NCBI RefSeq assembly: GCF_011250515.1
Contig: NZ_JAANOP010000005.1
Span: 126,877-190,876, forward strand
Reading direction: 5' to 3'
DNA length: 64,000 bases
DNA from: Aquirufa ecclesiirivi
Lineage (GTDB): Bacteria; Bacteroidota; Bacteroidia; Cytophagales; Spirosomataceae
Part shown: in pieces, positions 1 to 9,260 of the stretch
Position numbering within the stretch: position 1 is the first letter of the stretch
Layout of the letters: each line of letters opens with the position of its first letter
Made by a program: the position numbers and the translations under genes
Notes under the pieces: model-generated
The model's input: only the letters and a program-made list of their open reading frames with translations
Told to the model about the DNA's origin: nothing
Databases searched by the model: none

Positions 1-265
1 AGGTATTGAATCCGAGCTAGGCCGAGTGAGGAAACAATCATGGGAAGCTAGAATCATCGACTTGGATATTTTATTTTACGGAAATCAAATTGTCCAAGAA
101 AGTAATTTACAAATCCCTCATCCCTTTTTGCCTCTACGAAAATTTGTTTTAATTCCTTTGGCCGAAATAGCCCCCAATCTAATTCACCCTATCATACAGA
201 AAAGCATTGCTACCCTGCTGATTGATTGTCCTGATAGTTCGGAAGTAAAGCAATTGGAATTATAG
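1..265 (+). CDS. folK: HPPK, 6-hydroxymethyl-7,8-dihydropterin pyrophosphokinase (3' part only)
   Basis: C-terminal part of the folate-pathway enzyme that transfers pyrophosphate from ATP to 6-hydroxymethyl-7,8-dihydropterin. The frame is open from the first bases of the window, so the start lies upstream. The remaining 87 residues carry the HPPK signature: an R-x-x-W-x-x-R stretch followed by IDLDILFYG, whose aspartates bind Mg-ATP in the family, and then the conserved IPHP and FVLIPLAEIAP segments. The stop codon overlaps the convergent hydroxylase gene by 6 bp. The GTG at 26 is internal to the conserved region and is not the start. A folate gene (folA) occurs again near 12.6 kb. Confidence 0.93.
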   Translation, partial: GIESELGRVRKQSWEARIIDLDILFYGNQIVQESNLQIPHPFLPLRKFVLIPLAEIAPNLIHPIIQKSIATLLIDCPDSSEVKQLEL

Positions 266-904
266 GTTTTCCTGAACCTTATTCTTATCCATGGTATCCA
301 TCGTACCAAATACATAATCCCAAATAGGTGAAGAAACACCAAACACTGCATTCCCATCTTTATAATGGTGAACAGCATGGTTTACCCAAAGCATTTTAAA
401 ATAATTTTTGGGAGGAGGATAGGCATGAACACAATAATGCACCAATAAATAGGAAGCATATCCCCAGATAAAGCCCGGAAAAAACGCAAATGCATAATTG
501 TTGAGCGCAAAATAAGACATGGAAAAGAGCATACCTACCACTAGGATCGCTATGATTGGAGGCATGGCTAAGCGTGTCTTATCTTTAGGATACTCATGAT
601 GAACACCATGTGCGATATACTGAAATTTGGACCTAGCCTCCGTTGTTGGTTCTATGTGGTAAATACTGCGATGCACCCAGTATTCGATGAAAGTAAATCC
701 AAAAAATCCCACTAAAAATAGGCTTAAAATAACCATATTATCCAATACCGCATACGTAAAGGCAAAATATAATAGCACCATGCCTGTTAAGAAAAATAGG
801 CTAACAGGAATAGCTATGTGTGTTCTTGACAATTTCTCCAAAATTGGATTTTCAAATAATTGCTTAGAACCCGAATGTTTGGGACGTATGTTTTGTTTTT
901 CCAT
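260..904 (-). CDS. Fatty acid 2-hydroxylase-like membrane di-iron hydroxylase
   Basis: A 214-residue integral membrane protein of the fatty acid hydroxylase/sterol desaturase superfamily. Seen: four histidine clusters (HRSIYH near 88, HGVHHEYP near 128, HYCVHAYP near 157, HAVHHY near 177) expected to bind two irons, and hydrophobic segments at about 33-50, 58-75 and 117-150. The stretch HHEYPKDKTRLAMPP closely resembles the FA2H/Scs7 signature, so 2-hydroxylation of an acyl chain in a sphingolipid- or sulfonolipid-type lipid is the best guess. Unlike yeast Scs7 it has no cytochrome b5 domain. It stands alone between folK and bshA. Superfamily is certain; substrate is inferred. Confidence 0.82.
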   Translation of the reverse strand: MEKQNIRPKHSGSKQLFENPILEKLSRTHIAIPVSLFFLTGMVLLYFAFTYAVLDNMVILSLFLVGFFGFTFIEYWVHRSIYHIEPTTEARSKFQYIAHGVHHEYPKDKTRLAMPPIIAILVVGMLFSMSYFALNNYAFAFFPGFIWGYASYLLVHYCVHAYPPPKNYFKMLWVNHAVHHYKDGNAVFGVSSPIWDYVFGTMDTMDKNKVQENL

Positions 905-978
905 ATCTCGAATTTTTAGGAAAAAATCGGAATTGAATTGATAGTAGACTTAGGCTTTACACGCAAAATTAACAGAAA

Positions 979-2142
979 CTATTCGCTATCCAAAAGATTC
1001 TGAGTAGGGAATTTCCAACTTTGGCTAATAACCCTTTGATAATAGCTTTCGTAGATTGGAAGTATTTTCTCTATATCAAATAACTTGGCTCTCTCTAAAG
1101 AATTCTTCTTCATTTGGGTCAACAAAGCTTCGTCTGAAAGTAGTTTAATGGTATTTTTGGCCATATCATCGATATCGCCTATTTCACTTACATAGCCTGT
1201 TTCGCCATGTATATTCACTTCTGTAATACCGCCCGCGTTGGATGAAATTACTGGAACTTCACATGCCATGGCTTCTAATGCGGCTAATCCAAAGCTCTCT
1301 TTTTCGGAGGTTAAAAAGAATACATCTGCTAAGGAAAGGGCCTCTTCAATGGTATCCAATTTTCCTAAAAATCGGACATCCCCTTGTACTCCTAAATCAC
1401 GGCACAAGGCTTCAATCGCCGACCGTTCTGGACCATCACCTACCAATAATAATTTGGAAGGAATTACTTTTCTGACTTTTTCAAATACATGAATGATGTC
1501 TTCTATTCTTTTTACTTTCCGGAAATTGGAGGTATGCATCAATAGCTTTTCACCATGTGGACAAATCGCTATCTTGAAATGTTCCTTGGCTTGTTTTTTA
1601 AAGCGCTTGAGGTCAATGAAATTTGGAATAACTTCAATCGCACTTAAAATTTCAAATTCCGCATAGGTATCATTCCTTAGACTTTCTGACACCGCAGTAA
1701 CTCCGTCCGACTCATTGATAGAAAAAGTAACAACGGGTTCAAAAGAAGGATCTCTACCTACGAGCGTAATATCAGTACCATGCAAGGTCGTAATTACAGG
1801 AACGTGGATTCCTTTGTATTTTAATATTTGTTTCGCTAAATATGCTGCCGATGCATGCGGAATGGCATAATGCACATGCAATAAATCCAGTTTTTCATTG
1901 ATGGTAACATCCACCATTTTACTAGCCAATGCCGACTCATAAGGTAAGTACTGAAACAAGGGATAGGAAGCTACACTTACCTCATGGTAGAAAATATTCT
2001 CGGAAAAGAAATCCAATCTAGGTGGCTGTGTATAGGTAATAAAATGTACCTCATGACCAGCCGATGCTAGGGCTTTTCCTAACTCGGTTGCCACAACCCC
2101 ACTCCCACCATATGTTGGATAGCAAATGATTCCTATTTTCAT
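979..2142 (-). CDS. bshA: N-acetyl-alpha-D-glucosaminyl L-malate synthase (bacillithiol biosynthesis)
   Basis: A GT4-family glycosyltransferase that joins N-acetylglucosamine from UDP-GlcNAc to L-malate, the first step of bacillithiol synthesis. The N-terminus (MKIGIICYPTYGGSGVVATE) is diagnostic for BshA. The acceptor-side region HVHYAIPHA and the C-terminal nucleotide-sugar motif SEKESFGLAALEAMACEVPV (E-x7-E type) are intact. Length 387 aa matches the family. The ATG start places the glycine-rich loop at residues 11-15. It is a single gene, divergent from purN with about 90 bp between the start codons. bshB and bshC are not in the window. Confidence 0.96.
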   Translation of the reverse strand: MKIGIICYPTYGGSGVVATELGKALASAGHEVHFITYTQPPRLDFFSENIFYHEVSVASYPLFQYLPYESALASKMVDVTINEKLDLLHVHYAIPHASAAYLAKQILKYKGIHVPVITTLHGTDITLVGRDPSFEPVVTFSINESDGVTAVSESLRNDTYAEFEILSAIEVIPNFIDLKRFKKQAKEHFKIAICPHGEKLLMHTSNFRKVKRIEDIIHVFEKVRKVIPSKLLLVGDGPERSAIEALCRDLGVQGDVRFLGKLDTIEEALSLADVFFLTSEKESFGLAALEAMACEVPVISSNAGGITEVNIHGETGYVSEIGDIDDMAKNTIKLLSDEALLTQMKKNSLERAKLFDIEKILPIYESYYQRVISQSWKFPTQNLLDSE

Positions 2143-2179
2143 GTTCCGATTTTAACCTGAAGAAACAAAACTTCAATTT

Positions 2180-2213
2180 TTGCCTAAAGGTTCCGCAATA
2201 TGGCCTAAATTTG
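2180..2213 (+). promoter_or_regulatory. Predicted Bacteroidota promoter for purN
   Basis: A -7 box TAAATTTG at 2206-2213 matches TAnnTTTG, with a TTG at 2180-2182 as a -33 element and a 23-bp spacer, slightly long. It lies about 22 nt ahead of the proposed purN start. The last three bases of the box form a TTG in frame with purN, which is why a longer reading frame appears to begin there. Confidence 0.5.
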
Positions 2214-2234
2214 CAAGAAAATAATCGTTCAGGC

Positions 2235-2804
2235 TTGAAAAACATCGTCATTTTTGCTTCCGGGTCAGGTTCCAATGCGGAAAAAATCATTCAACATCTA
2301 GCAGGATCTTCCTTGGCTCAGGTAAGTTGTATTTATTGCAATAATCCTGAAGCGGGCGTCATTGAACGTGCCAAACGACTGCATGTACCTTGTCGAGTTT
2401 TCACTAGAGAAGAATATAAAAACGGAAAAGTCTTGAGTGAAATTCAAGCTTTAGCTACCGATTGGATTGTTTTGGCTGGATTTTTATGGTTGATACCAAG
2501 CAGTTTTGTGCAGGCCTTTCCTCAACGAATCGTCAACTTACACCCCGCACTATTACCTAAGTTTGGAGGCAAAGGAATGTACGGTCATTTTGTCCATGAG
2601 GCCGTCATTGAAGCTGGAGAAAAGGAATCAGGTATCACCATTCATTTGGTGAATGAACATTATGATGAAGGGGCTATTATACATCAAAGTTCTTTTAGCA
2701 TTGATCCTGGCGACAGCCCAGAGGATGTCGCCAGAAAAGGCCAGATTCTTGAGCACCGTGATTTCCCACAGGTGATTGAGAATCTAATCAAACAATCGAA
2801 CTAA
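2235..2804 (+). CDS. purN: Phosphoribosylglycinamide formyltransferase (GART)
   Basis: Third step of purine synthesis: formylation of GAR using 10-formyl-tetrahydrofolate. Seen: an N-terminal FASGSGSNAE phosphate-binding loop; the LAGFLWLIPSSF segment; the catalytic NLHPALLPKFGGKGMYG region with Asn and His; and the downstream HLVNEHYDEGAII loop with the essential Asp. There is no ATG; I place the start at TTG 2235 (189 aa), which begins exactly where PurN homologues begin. The in-frame TTG at 2211 lies inside the -7 promoter box and cannot be translated from that promoter. It converges with the TolC-type gene, the two stops being adjacent. Confidence 0.93.
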   Translation: MKNIVIFASGSGSNAEKIIQHLAGSSLAQVSCIYCNNPEAGVIERAKRLHVPCRVFTREEYKNGKVLSEIQALATDWIVLAGFLWLIPSSFVQAFPQRIVNLHPALLPKFGGKGMYGHFVHEAVIEAGEKESGITIHLVNEHYDEGAIIHQSSFSIDPGDSPEDVARKGQILEHRDFPQVIENLIKQSN

Positions 2805-4229
2805 TTACCAGCCTCCGCCTAATACTCGATACAGCTGAATGGCATGTATCCAGCGTTTTCTTGAAATTTCTAATAATTCAAGCTCTGAACGAAGTGCATT
2901 TTGCTGAGCTGTAAGAACTTCTAGATAATTAGCCTTAGCCGTGGTAAATAAAGTGCCTACGGTAGCGATTGCTCCTTTGGTCAACATCACTTCACGCTCT
3001 TTCAACTGATCCATACGCTGTAAATAGGCTAATGATTTCACCTGAGTATCCCATTCCAAAAAGCCTTTTAACAAGGCATTTTGATAGCTTAAATCCAGGG
3101 CTTTCCATCGAGCATTTTCTCTACTAATATTGGAATATAAGGCTGACCGATTTAACCAAGGTGCCGTAATGCCCCCAATTAATTGATAAGCCATAGAGCT
3201 TGGTAATTGAAATAAATAGGCAGGTTGAAAACCTTGTACCCCTAACATGCCTGATAAAACCACCGAAGGCTTTAGTGCTAAGTCGGCGCTTTGCTTGTTC
3301 AACAATTGGGCTTCTAGTTCTAACCTTGCCTGGCGAACATCCGGTCTTCTTTCTAATTGATCAATCTGAATTTGAGCGTACATGCTGCTATCCAAGGAAC
3401 AATTGAATGGATATTGAGAGCGTGCAATTTTTTTAGTTGGTTGGTTAAGCCAATAACGAAGTTGGTTTTCTAATTCAATAATTTGCTGTAATACCAAACC
3501 TTCCTGAGCTCGTGAATTTAACCACTGAGCTTCCAATTGCTGTACGGCAGATTCATTTACTTTTCCTGCTTCCTTTTGAATCTTAACCAAACTCAAAGCA
3601 CTAAATTGAATACCAATGTTGGTCTTCAAAATATCTAACTCTTGGTCCAAAGCCACCAATTGTCCATACATACCCGCTACCTCAGAAACTAAAGAAGTAA
3701 TGTACCACTGCTGACCAGATTCTGTCGCTAAATACCGCAAAGCACTCGCTTTTTTTCGTTTAGAAAGTTTACCCCAAATATCCACTTCCCAAGAGGATTG
3801 AAGTCCAATCATCACATCAGGCAAATGTTCTGGAATGATCTGCTCTTTGGTAATATTAGGAGAAAATTGAGTATCATAATTACCCACACCATCCATGGTG
3901 TATTTACTAAATTTTCTTAAACTCGGTTGAATAACTCCTGAAACAGTCGGCTTCATAGCTCCCCGATCAAAGGTATACTGGGCTCGACTGATCGCTAGAT
4001 TTAAGAACCCAATTTTAATATCATTACTACGAATGAGTACTGAATCAATCAATTGAACCAATAAACTGTCTTTTTTCCAACAAGCTTCTATGCTGGAAAC
4101 AGACTGCCCAAGATCTTTCATGCGATAGGCTTCTAGTTCCGCATCGATTTTACGGGCATCTCGGAAAATGGCTTGCTGACAAGACAGCAAGCTCATAGAA
4201 AATATACTTATTATGACGATTAGACGCAT
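2805..4229 (-). CDS. TolC-family outer-membrane efflux lipoprotein (NodT type)
   Basis: Outer-membrane channel of the RND tripartite pump encoded just upstream. The chosen ATG (4229) starts one base after the pump stop codon and gives a lipoprotein signal MRLIVIISIFSMSLLSC with the lipidated Cys at residue 17; a longer frame running back into the pump gene would destroy it. Length 474 aa is normal. Two outer-membrane-efflux repeats are visible, each with long amphipathic helices and the typical QLERRPDVRQARLELEAQ segment near 300. Third cistron of the adaptor-pump-channel operon. Confidence 0.9.
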   Translation of the reverse strand: MRLIVIISIFSMSLLSCQQAIFRDARKIDAELEAYRMKDLGQSVSSIEACWKKDSLLVQLIDSVLIRSNDIKIGFLNLAISRAQYTFDRGAMKPTVSGVIQPSLRKFSKYTMDGVGNYDTQFSPNITKEQIIPEHLPDVMIGLQSSWEVDIWGKLSKRKKASALRYLATESGQQWYITSLVSEVAGMYGQLVALDQELDILKTNIGIQFSALSLVKIQKEAGKVNESAVQQLEAQWLNSRAQEGLVLQQIIELENQLRYWLNQPTKKIARSQYPFNCSLDSSMYAQIQIDQLERRPDVRQARLELEAQLLNKQSADLALKPSVVLSGMLGVQGFQPAYLFQLPSSMAYQLIGGITAPWLNRSALYSNISRENARWKALDLSYQNALLKGFLEWDTQVKSLAYLQRMDQLKEREVMLTKGAIATVGTLFTTAKANYLEVLTAQQNALRSELELLEISRKRWIHAIQLYRVLGGGW

Positions 4230-4230
4230 A

Positions 4231-7200
4231 TTAAACCTTGGGTTTAGAAAATTTAGCTGATATAGTGGCAAAGACAACAAACAATCCTGGAATAAGAATC
4301 AATCCTCCTACAGTTCCTAAAATCATCCCACCTGCGGAGGCTGTTCCAATGGTTCTGTTACCAATAGCTCCTGCACCGTTTGAAATCATCAAAGGAATCA
4401 ATCCCGCCACAAAGGCAAAAGAGGTCATCAAAATTGGCCTCAAACGAGCAAAGGCCCCTTGTTTAGCTGCATCAATAATACTGGCCCCTTCTTTCATTTG
4501 TGCCAAGGCAAATTCCACAATCAAAATGGCGTTTTTACCCAATAAACCAATAAGCATGACCATCGCTACTTGAGCATAAATATTGTTTTGCAGTCCAAAT
4601 ACCTGTAAGAATAAATACACCCCAAAAGCCCCCATGGGTAAAAAGATTAATACGGGGAATGGCATAAGGAAGGATTCGTACTGAGCAGAAAGCAATAAAT
4701 ACACAAATACCAAACAAATGATAAAAATGAATATAGCTTGATTCCCTGCCAAAAACTCCTCCCTTGTCATACCTGACCATTCGATAGTATAACCTCTAGG
4801 TAGATTTTTAGCTGCTTGAGCTTGAATCTCCTTCAAAGCCTCTCCCGTACTAAAACCAGGGGCTGGTTCCCCATTGACCATGGCAGAGGTAAACATATTA
4901 AATCGGGTCAATTGCTCTGGGCCATATACTCTTCTCATCTTCATGAACGAAGAATAAGGAACCATTTCTCCATCCTTATTTTTGGCATAAAATTTCATGA
5001 CATCATCTGGATGAATACGGTAACTAGGATCCACCTGTACCATGACTTTATACATCTGACCAAATCGGATAAAGTTGGTGGCATAAAAACTTCCCAATAA
5101 GGTTTGTAAATTATCCATGGCCGTTAAGACATTGACGCCTTTCTGAGCCGCTGCCGCCTGATCTACCTCCAACATATACTGAGGGAAGGTTGGATCAAAA
5201 CTAGAAAACGTATTTTGGATAGCTGGAGATTCATTCAATTTTTTGGCAAACTCGAGTGTTACCGCAGAAAGCTTTTGTAAATCTCCACTACCCGACCTGT
5301 CTTGCACACGGAATTCAAAACCAGAAGCATTTCCAAAACCGGGCACCGCAGGTGGTGGAATGAGCTGTATACTAGCATCTTTAATTTCCTTGGTTTTTTC
5401 ACGAACCTCCTCAATCACTTGATCTAAGTTTTTATCCCGCACATCCCAAGGTTTTAAGGTCACAATACCCATTCCAAAGGAAGCCCCACTACCGTCCGTC
5501 AATAAGCTAAATCCTGCCAAACTAGAAAAAGACTCGATGGCGCTAACACTTTTAATTTGCTTATAAACATCATCCATCACTTTTTCAGTTCTTTCCAAAG
5601 TGGCCCCAGAAGGAGTCGTGACATTGACATATAAGGTTCCTTGATCTTCCGTTGGGATAAAACCTGTTGGCACTTGACGAACTAAAAAGACCGTGGCCAA
5701 AGTGAAAATCCCTAAAGTTCCCCACATGATGGTTCTACGATGAATGAAGAATTGCACCACACCTAAGTACTTTTTGGCAACCTTATCATAGCTATGGTTA
5801 AAGGCAATAAAGAATCTGCCTAAGATATTTTTATCATCCAAATGAGGCTTTTTCAAGAGCAATACACAAAGCGCCGGTGTCAGGGTCAAGGCCGTTAATC
5901 CTGATAAGGCAATAGAAATAGCCATGGTAACAGAGAACTGCCTAAAGAATACACCCACAGGTCCTGATAAAAAGGCTACTGGTACAAATACAGAAACCAT
6001 CACTAATGTAATGGCCATGATTGCACCCGATATTTCAAACATAGCTTCCTTAGTCGCTGCAAGAACGGACATATTCTTCTCTTCCATTTTGGCATGGACC
6101 GCCTCCACCACCACAATGGCATCATCCACCACAATACCAATGGCCAATACCAAAGAGAATAGCGTCAGCAAATTGATAGAAAAACCAAAAAAGAGCATGA
6201 AACTAAAAGTCCCTACCAATGAAACAGGTACTGCGATAATGGGCACCAAGGTTGCTCGCCAATCCTGCAAGAATATAAACACCACCAATGCTACCAATAA
6301 AAAGGCTTCCAAAAGTGTTTTGATTACTTCATGGATGGAGGCATCTAAAAAGCGAGATACGTCATAACTGATCGTATAACCCATACCTGGAGGAAAAGTG
6401 CTAACTTTTAACTCTTCCAAGCGTTTCTTTACATTAGCAATAACCTCTGCCGCATTGGAACCTGGTCTTTGCTTAAGTAATATGGCAGCCGATGGCTTTC
6501 CATTTTCCTTCGATAATACATCATAATCCAAGGATCCAAACTCGATATCTGCCACATCCTTCAATCGCAATAATTGACCGGATTCCGTGGACTTAATGAT
6601 CAGATTTTCGTATTCTGTCACTTGAGTAAATTTACCCGTATACCGAAGTACATATTGTAAAGCTTGAGCTCTTTTACCTGAACTTTCCCCAATTTTTCCG
6701 GGGGCTGCCTCCACATTTTGACTCCTTAAAGCTGCCACAACATCATCAGCAGAAAGCTTATAAGCAAACAATCGATCTGGGTGCAACCACACACGCATAG
6801 CATACTCACGTTGACCCATAATGTCGGCAAATCCAACACCGTTGATACGCTTCAATTCAGGCAATACGTTGATGTCAGCAAAGTTGTAAATAAACTTTTC
6901 GTCGATGCTTGGATCTGAACTTAGCAAGTTCACATACAGCAACATACTGTTTACTTCTTTTTCCGTCATCACACCCGCCTTAATTACTTCCTCAGGCATT
7001 TCATCTAAAACTGTCTGTACCCTAGTTTGTACGTTGACAGCCGCCACATCGGGATCAGTACCCACTTCAAAATATACTTGAATAATACTTGTTCCATCAT
7101 TTCCAGAAACGGAAGTCATGTAAGTCATACCGGCTACTCCATTTATCGCCCTTTCCAAAGGGGTCACAACGGCTTTCGCACATACTTCGGCATTGGCTCC

Positions 7201-7350
7201 TGTGTATTTGGTGGTTACCGTCACTGCGGGAGGAACGATGTCTGGAAACTGAGTAATAGGTAACTGCTGCATGGAAATAACCCCCAAAATCACAATGAAG
7301 AGGGAAACAACAATCGCTAGAACCGGACGCGTTATAAATTTTTGTACCAT
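4231..7350 (-). CDS. RND efflux pump permease, HAE1/AcrB type
   Basis: Inner-membrane proton-driven drug exporter of 1039 aa. N-terminal TM helix at about 10-28 with FITRPVLAIVVS; large porter domain; TM block 2-6 around 340-490; second porter domain; TM block 8-12 at 860-1035. The proton-relay residues are present: Asp409-Asp410 in the GIVVDDAIVVVEA helix and Lys939 in GLLGKNAILIVEF, matching AcrB D407/D408 and K940. This is the HAE1 (hydrophobe/amphiphile) group rather than the heavy-metal CzcA group. Substrate cannot be read from sequence. It follows the adaptor gene by 9 bp. Confidence 0.96.
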   Translation of the reverse strand: MVQKFITRPVLAIVVSLFIVILGVISMQQLPITQFPDIVPPAVTVTTKYTGANAEVCAKAVVTPLERAINGVAGMTYMTSVSGNDGTSIIQVYFEVGTDPDVAAVNVQTRVQTVLDEMPEEVIKAGVMTEKEVNSMLLYVNLLSSDPSIDEKFIYNFADINVLPELKRINGVGFADIMGQREYAMRVWLHPDRLFAYKLSADDVVAALRSQNVEAAPGKIGESSGKRAQALQYVLRYTGKFTQVTEYENLIIKSTESGQLLRLKDVADIEFGSLDYDVLSKENGKPSAAILLKQRPGSNAAEVIANVKKRLEELKVSTFPPGMGYTISYDVSRFLDASIHEVIKTLLEAFLLVALVVFIFLQDWRATLVPIIAVPVSLVGTFSFMLFFGFSINLLTLFSLVLAIGIVVDDAIVVVEAVHAKMEEKNMSVLAATKEAMFEISGAIMAITLVMVSVFVPVAFLSGPVGVFFRQFSVTMAISIALSGLTALTLTPALCVLLLKKPHLDDKNILGRFFIAFNHSYDKVAKKYLGVVQFFIHRRTIMWGTLGIFTLATVFLVRQVPTGFIPTEDQGTLYVNVTTPSGATLERTEKVMDDVYKQIKSVSAIESFSSLAGFSLLTDGSGASFGMGIVTLKPWDVRDKNLDQVIEEVREKTKEIKDASIQLIPPPAVPGFGNASGFEFRVQDRSGSGDLQKLSAVTLEFAKKLNESPAIQNTFSSFDPTFPQYMLEVDQAAAAQKGVNVLTAMDNLQTLLGSFYATNFIRFGQMYKVMVQVDPSYRIHPDDVMKFYAKNKDGEMVPYSSFMKMRRVYGPEQLTRFNMFTSAMVNGEPAPGFSTGEALKEIQAQAAKNLPRGYTIEWSGMTREEFLAGNQAIFIFIICLVFVYLLLSAQYESFLMPFPVLIFLPMGAFGVYLFLQVFGLQNNIYAQVAMVMLIGLLGKNAILIVEFALAQMKEGASIIDAAKQGAFARLRPILMTSFAFVAGLIPLMISNGAGAIGNRTIGTASAGGMILGTVGGLILIPGLFVVFATISAKFSKPKV

Positions 7351-7359
7351 GGTTCTTGC

Positions 7360-8481
7360 TTAAAGTGTTTTAGATTTTTCCAAAATGCGGCGCATGGGAA
7401 CATACTCTCCCTTGATTTTTTGTCCCTGCTTCACCAATTGAATACCTTCTACTAAAACGGTATCTGAAGAAGTAAATCCTTTGACTAAATAAAAGTGCGG
7501 CATCCGAATTTCAGGTATTAGGCTTTTCATTTTCAAAGTACCCGTTTTGTCCTTGACGAAAACATAATTTTTTTCCTGAATTTCGAATACCGCCTTTTGT
7601 GGTATTAACCAGTAACCATTCACCTTTTTTGGCATTTGAACGCGACCAGAAGAACCATGTTTCAACAGTTTTTCTGGGTTATCAAATCGTGCACGAAAGG
7701 CAATATTACCTGTGTTCTTATCAAACTCACCCTCAATCGTTTCCACCTTACCCCCATGAGGGTACAATTCTCCATTGGCTAATAATAATGAAACGGAGGT
7801 ATTGTGCTTAAAGCCTTCTCCCAATTCGGCAAATGCTAAATATTCCTTTTCAGAAACATTGAAATAAGCAAATACATTTTTGGTATCAGACAAGGTGGTG
7901 AGTAAAGTTCCCTCGTCAACTAAGCTACCTGTTTTGAAAGGTAAGCGGTCCACAACTCCATCAAAGGGTGCTCGAATAGAAGAATATTCCACGCGCAATT
8001 GGGCGGCTTTCACATGCGCTTCAGCCTCCTCTTTTTTCGCTTTTAAACCTTCTATTTTTGCTAGAGCGATGGATAATTGATTTTTGGCAATGACATTTCT
8101 GTCCACTAATAATCGCGTATTGATTAACTCCAATTCCTCGGCTTTGATATCCGCCATGGTTTGGTTCAATACGGATTTGGCACGCATCACTTCTGCCAAA
8201 TACTCCAAATTATTAATCGTGAATAATACTTGCCCTTTACGAACCGCTTTTCCCTCATCCACATGTATTTTATCCAAATACCCTTTTACCCGAGCTCGTA
8301 TTTCTACGTTATTGATGGCATTAATATCTGCCACAAACTCTTGTGATATCGTGGTATCCATTTGGATAGGTACACTCACCTCTAGACTGGATATCTCCTG
8401 ACTATTGGTTTCATTTTTTGTACCACATGCTTGTAAAAGGAATATACCCATACAAAACACTAGCTTAGACGCTCGATTCAT
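7360..8481 (-). CDS. RND efflux periplasmic adaptor (membrane fusion protein), lipoprotein
   Basis: Periplasmic adaptor linking the pump and the outer-membrane channel. The N-terminus is a lipoprotein signal with lipobox LLQAC (Cys19). A split biotinyl-lipoyl domain follows (IRARVKGYLDKIHVDEGKAV near 62-81 and IRAPFDGVVDRLPFKTGSLV near 172-191), with an alpha-helical hairpin between the halves (about 95-160), then beta-barrel and membrane-proximal domains. 373 aa, typical of AcrA/MexA. The small secreted-protein gene upstream ends one base before this ATG, so the two are probably co-transcribed. Confidence 0.94.
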   Translation of the reverse strand: MNRASKLVFCMGIFLLQACGTKNETNSQEISSLEVSVPIQMDTTISQEFVADINAINNVEIRARVKGYLDKIHVDEGKAVRKGQVLFTINNLEYLAEVMRAKSVLNQTMADIKAEELELINTRLLVDRNVIAKNQLSIALAKIEGLKAKKEEAEAHVKAAQLRVEYSSIRAPFDGVVDRLPFKTGSLVDEGTLLTTLSDTKNVFAYFNVSEKEYLAFAELGEGFKHNTSVSLLLANGELYPHGGKVETIEGEFDKNTGNIAFRARFDNPEKLLKHGSSGRVQMPKKVNGYWLIPQKAVFEIQEKNYVFVKDKTGTLKMKSLIPEIRMPHFYLVKGFTSSDTVLVEGIQLVKQGQKIKGEYVPMRRILEKSKTL

Positions 8482-8482
8482 T

Positions 8483-8755
8483 TTACTTTTCTTTAGATTG
8501 GGCTGTCGCCTGTTGTTTATAAGAACTACGTTCTAGTCCCCTGTTAACTGCTACTTGTTGTTCTATCAATGTTTCTCTCTTTCTATACTTGGGAGTTTCC
8601 AAACTCGTTTGTTGAGAATACTCCTTATTGATAACTTGAATAACTGTAGCTTCGGACTTTATATTTTTATTTAACTGGGCTTTATAATTAGCCGGTACTT
8701 GGCTAACTCCCATGTGCGCACAGCATACACATAGGATTAACATGAAAAATTTCAT
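8483..8755 (-). CDS. Small exported protein leading the RND operon
   Basis: Unrecognised 90-residue protein. The ATG at 8755 gives a clear signal peptide (MKFFMLILCVCCAHMGVSQ) with likely cleavage after VSQ; an in-frame GTG at 8800 would only bury that signal. The mature part is about 70 residues, hydrophilic, rich in Lys, Gln and Glu, with no cysteine and no membrane segment, and looks helical or disordered. It ends one base before the adaptor gene. The position suggests co-expression with the pump; a direct role is inference only. Confidence 0.7.
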   Translation of the reverse strand: MKFFMLILCVCCAHMGVSQVPANYKAQLNKNIKSEATVIQVINKEYSQQTSLETPKYRKRETLIEQQVAVNRGLERSSYKQQATAQSKEK

Positions 8756-8847
8756 ATAATTCAAATTAATAGATGCGTGAAAGCTAAAAGCTCCACTCAC
8801 CGGTTCAAGAAATGATTTTGTTTCGTTTTGTTACTAATTGTGCGGAT

Positions 8848-9168
8848 TTAAACCGACAATTGTGGAGGTGGACTAATCATATCCAAGGAAATATCCTGAT
8901 ATGGATTAGACTCTAACTGAACAACCAATTCATGTTGATTCACTTGAAATATATGCAACTGGGATACGGGCTGTAGAAGAAAAGCAAAACCTTCTTCTTC
9001 CATATCTGGAACTTCATCAGATGATGCACCCGCTATATTGATGTCAGAGAACTGATCTAGCCTAACCGTTGAGTCCTCACGTGTGTGTTGAATCGTGCTC
9101 AGAATCAAGCTATCGTTTATCATCAAAACGGCAAGCAAGACAAAACACCACGTTAATAAATTCCTCAT
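8848..9168 (-). CDS. Small exported protein of unknown function, upstream of the RND genes
   Basis: A 106-residue protein that I do not recognise. It begins with an uncleaved-looking or weakly cleaved hydrophobic segment (about residues 3-26, LLTWCFVLLAVLMI) and continues as an acidic periplasmic domain with a C-terminal proline cluster (SPPPQLSV). No metal-ligand pattern is obvious. It lies 92 bp upstream of the other small exported gene in the same direction and is probably the first cistron of the efflux operon. It is not a known family member to me. Confidence 0.6.
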   Translation of the reverse strand: MRNLLTWCFVLLAVLMINDSLILSTIQHTREDSTVRLDQFSDINIAGASSDEVPDMEEEGFAFLLQPVSQLHIFQVNQHELVVQLESNPYQDISLDMISPPPQLSV

Positions 9169-9260
9169 TTAGGCAATTAAAATATTGGTAGGTTTAAACA
9201 ATGTACGCAAGATATAACTGAAAAACATCTAAAACGTTTTACATATACAAAAAATACAAT

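Noticed and set aside
2211-2234. Longer purN N-terminus from the TTG at 2211
   Set aside because: The codon lies in the -7 promoter box and homologues begin at the TTG 2235 position.
4238-4573. 111-codon open frame opposite the pump C-terminus
   Set aside because: Antisense shadow of the strongly conserved pump TM region; composition (Pro/Ala/Ile) follows from the complementary codons.
5924-6367. 147-codon open frame opposite the RND pump gene
   Set aside because: It lies wholly within the conserved pump gene, is rich in Thr, Ala and Ser as typical of antisense frames, and has no family features.
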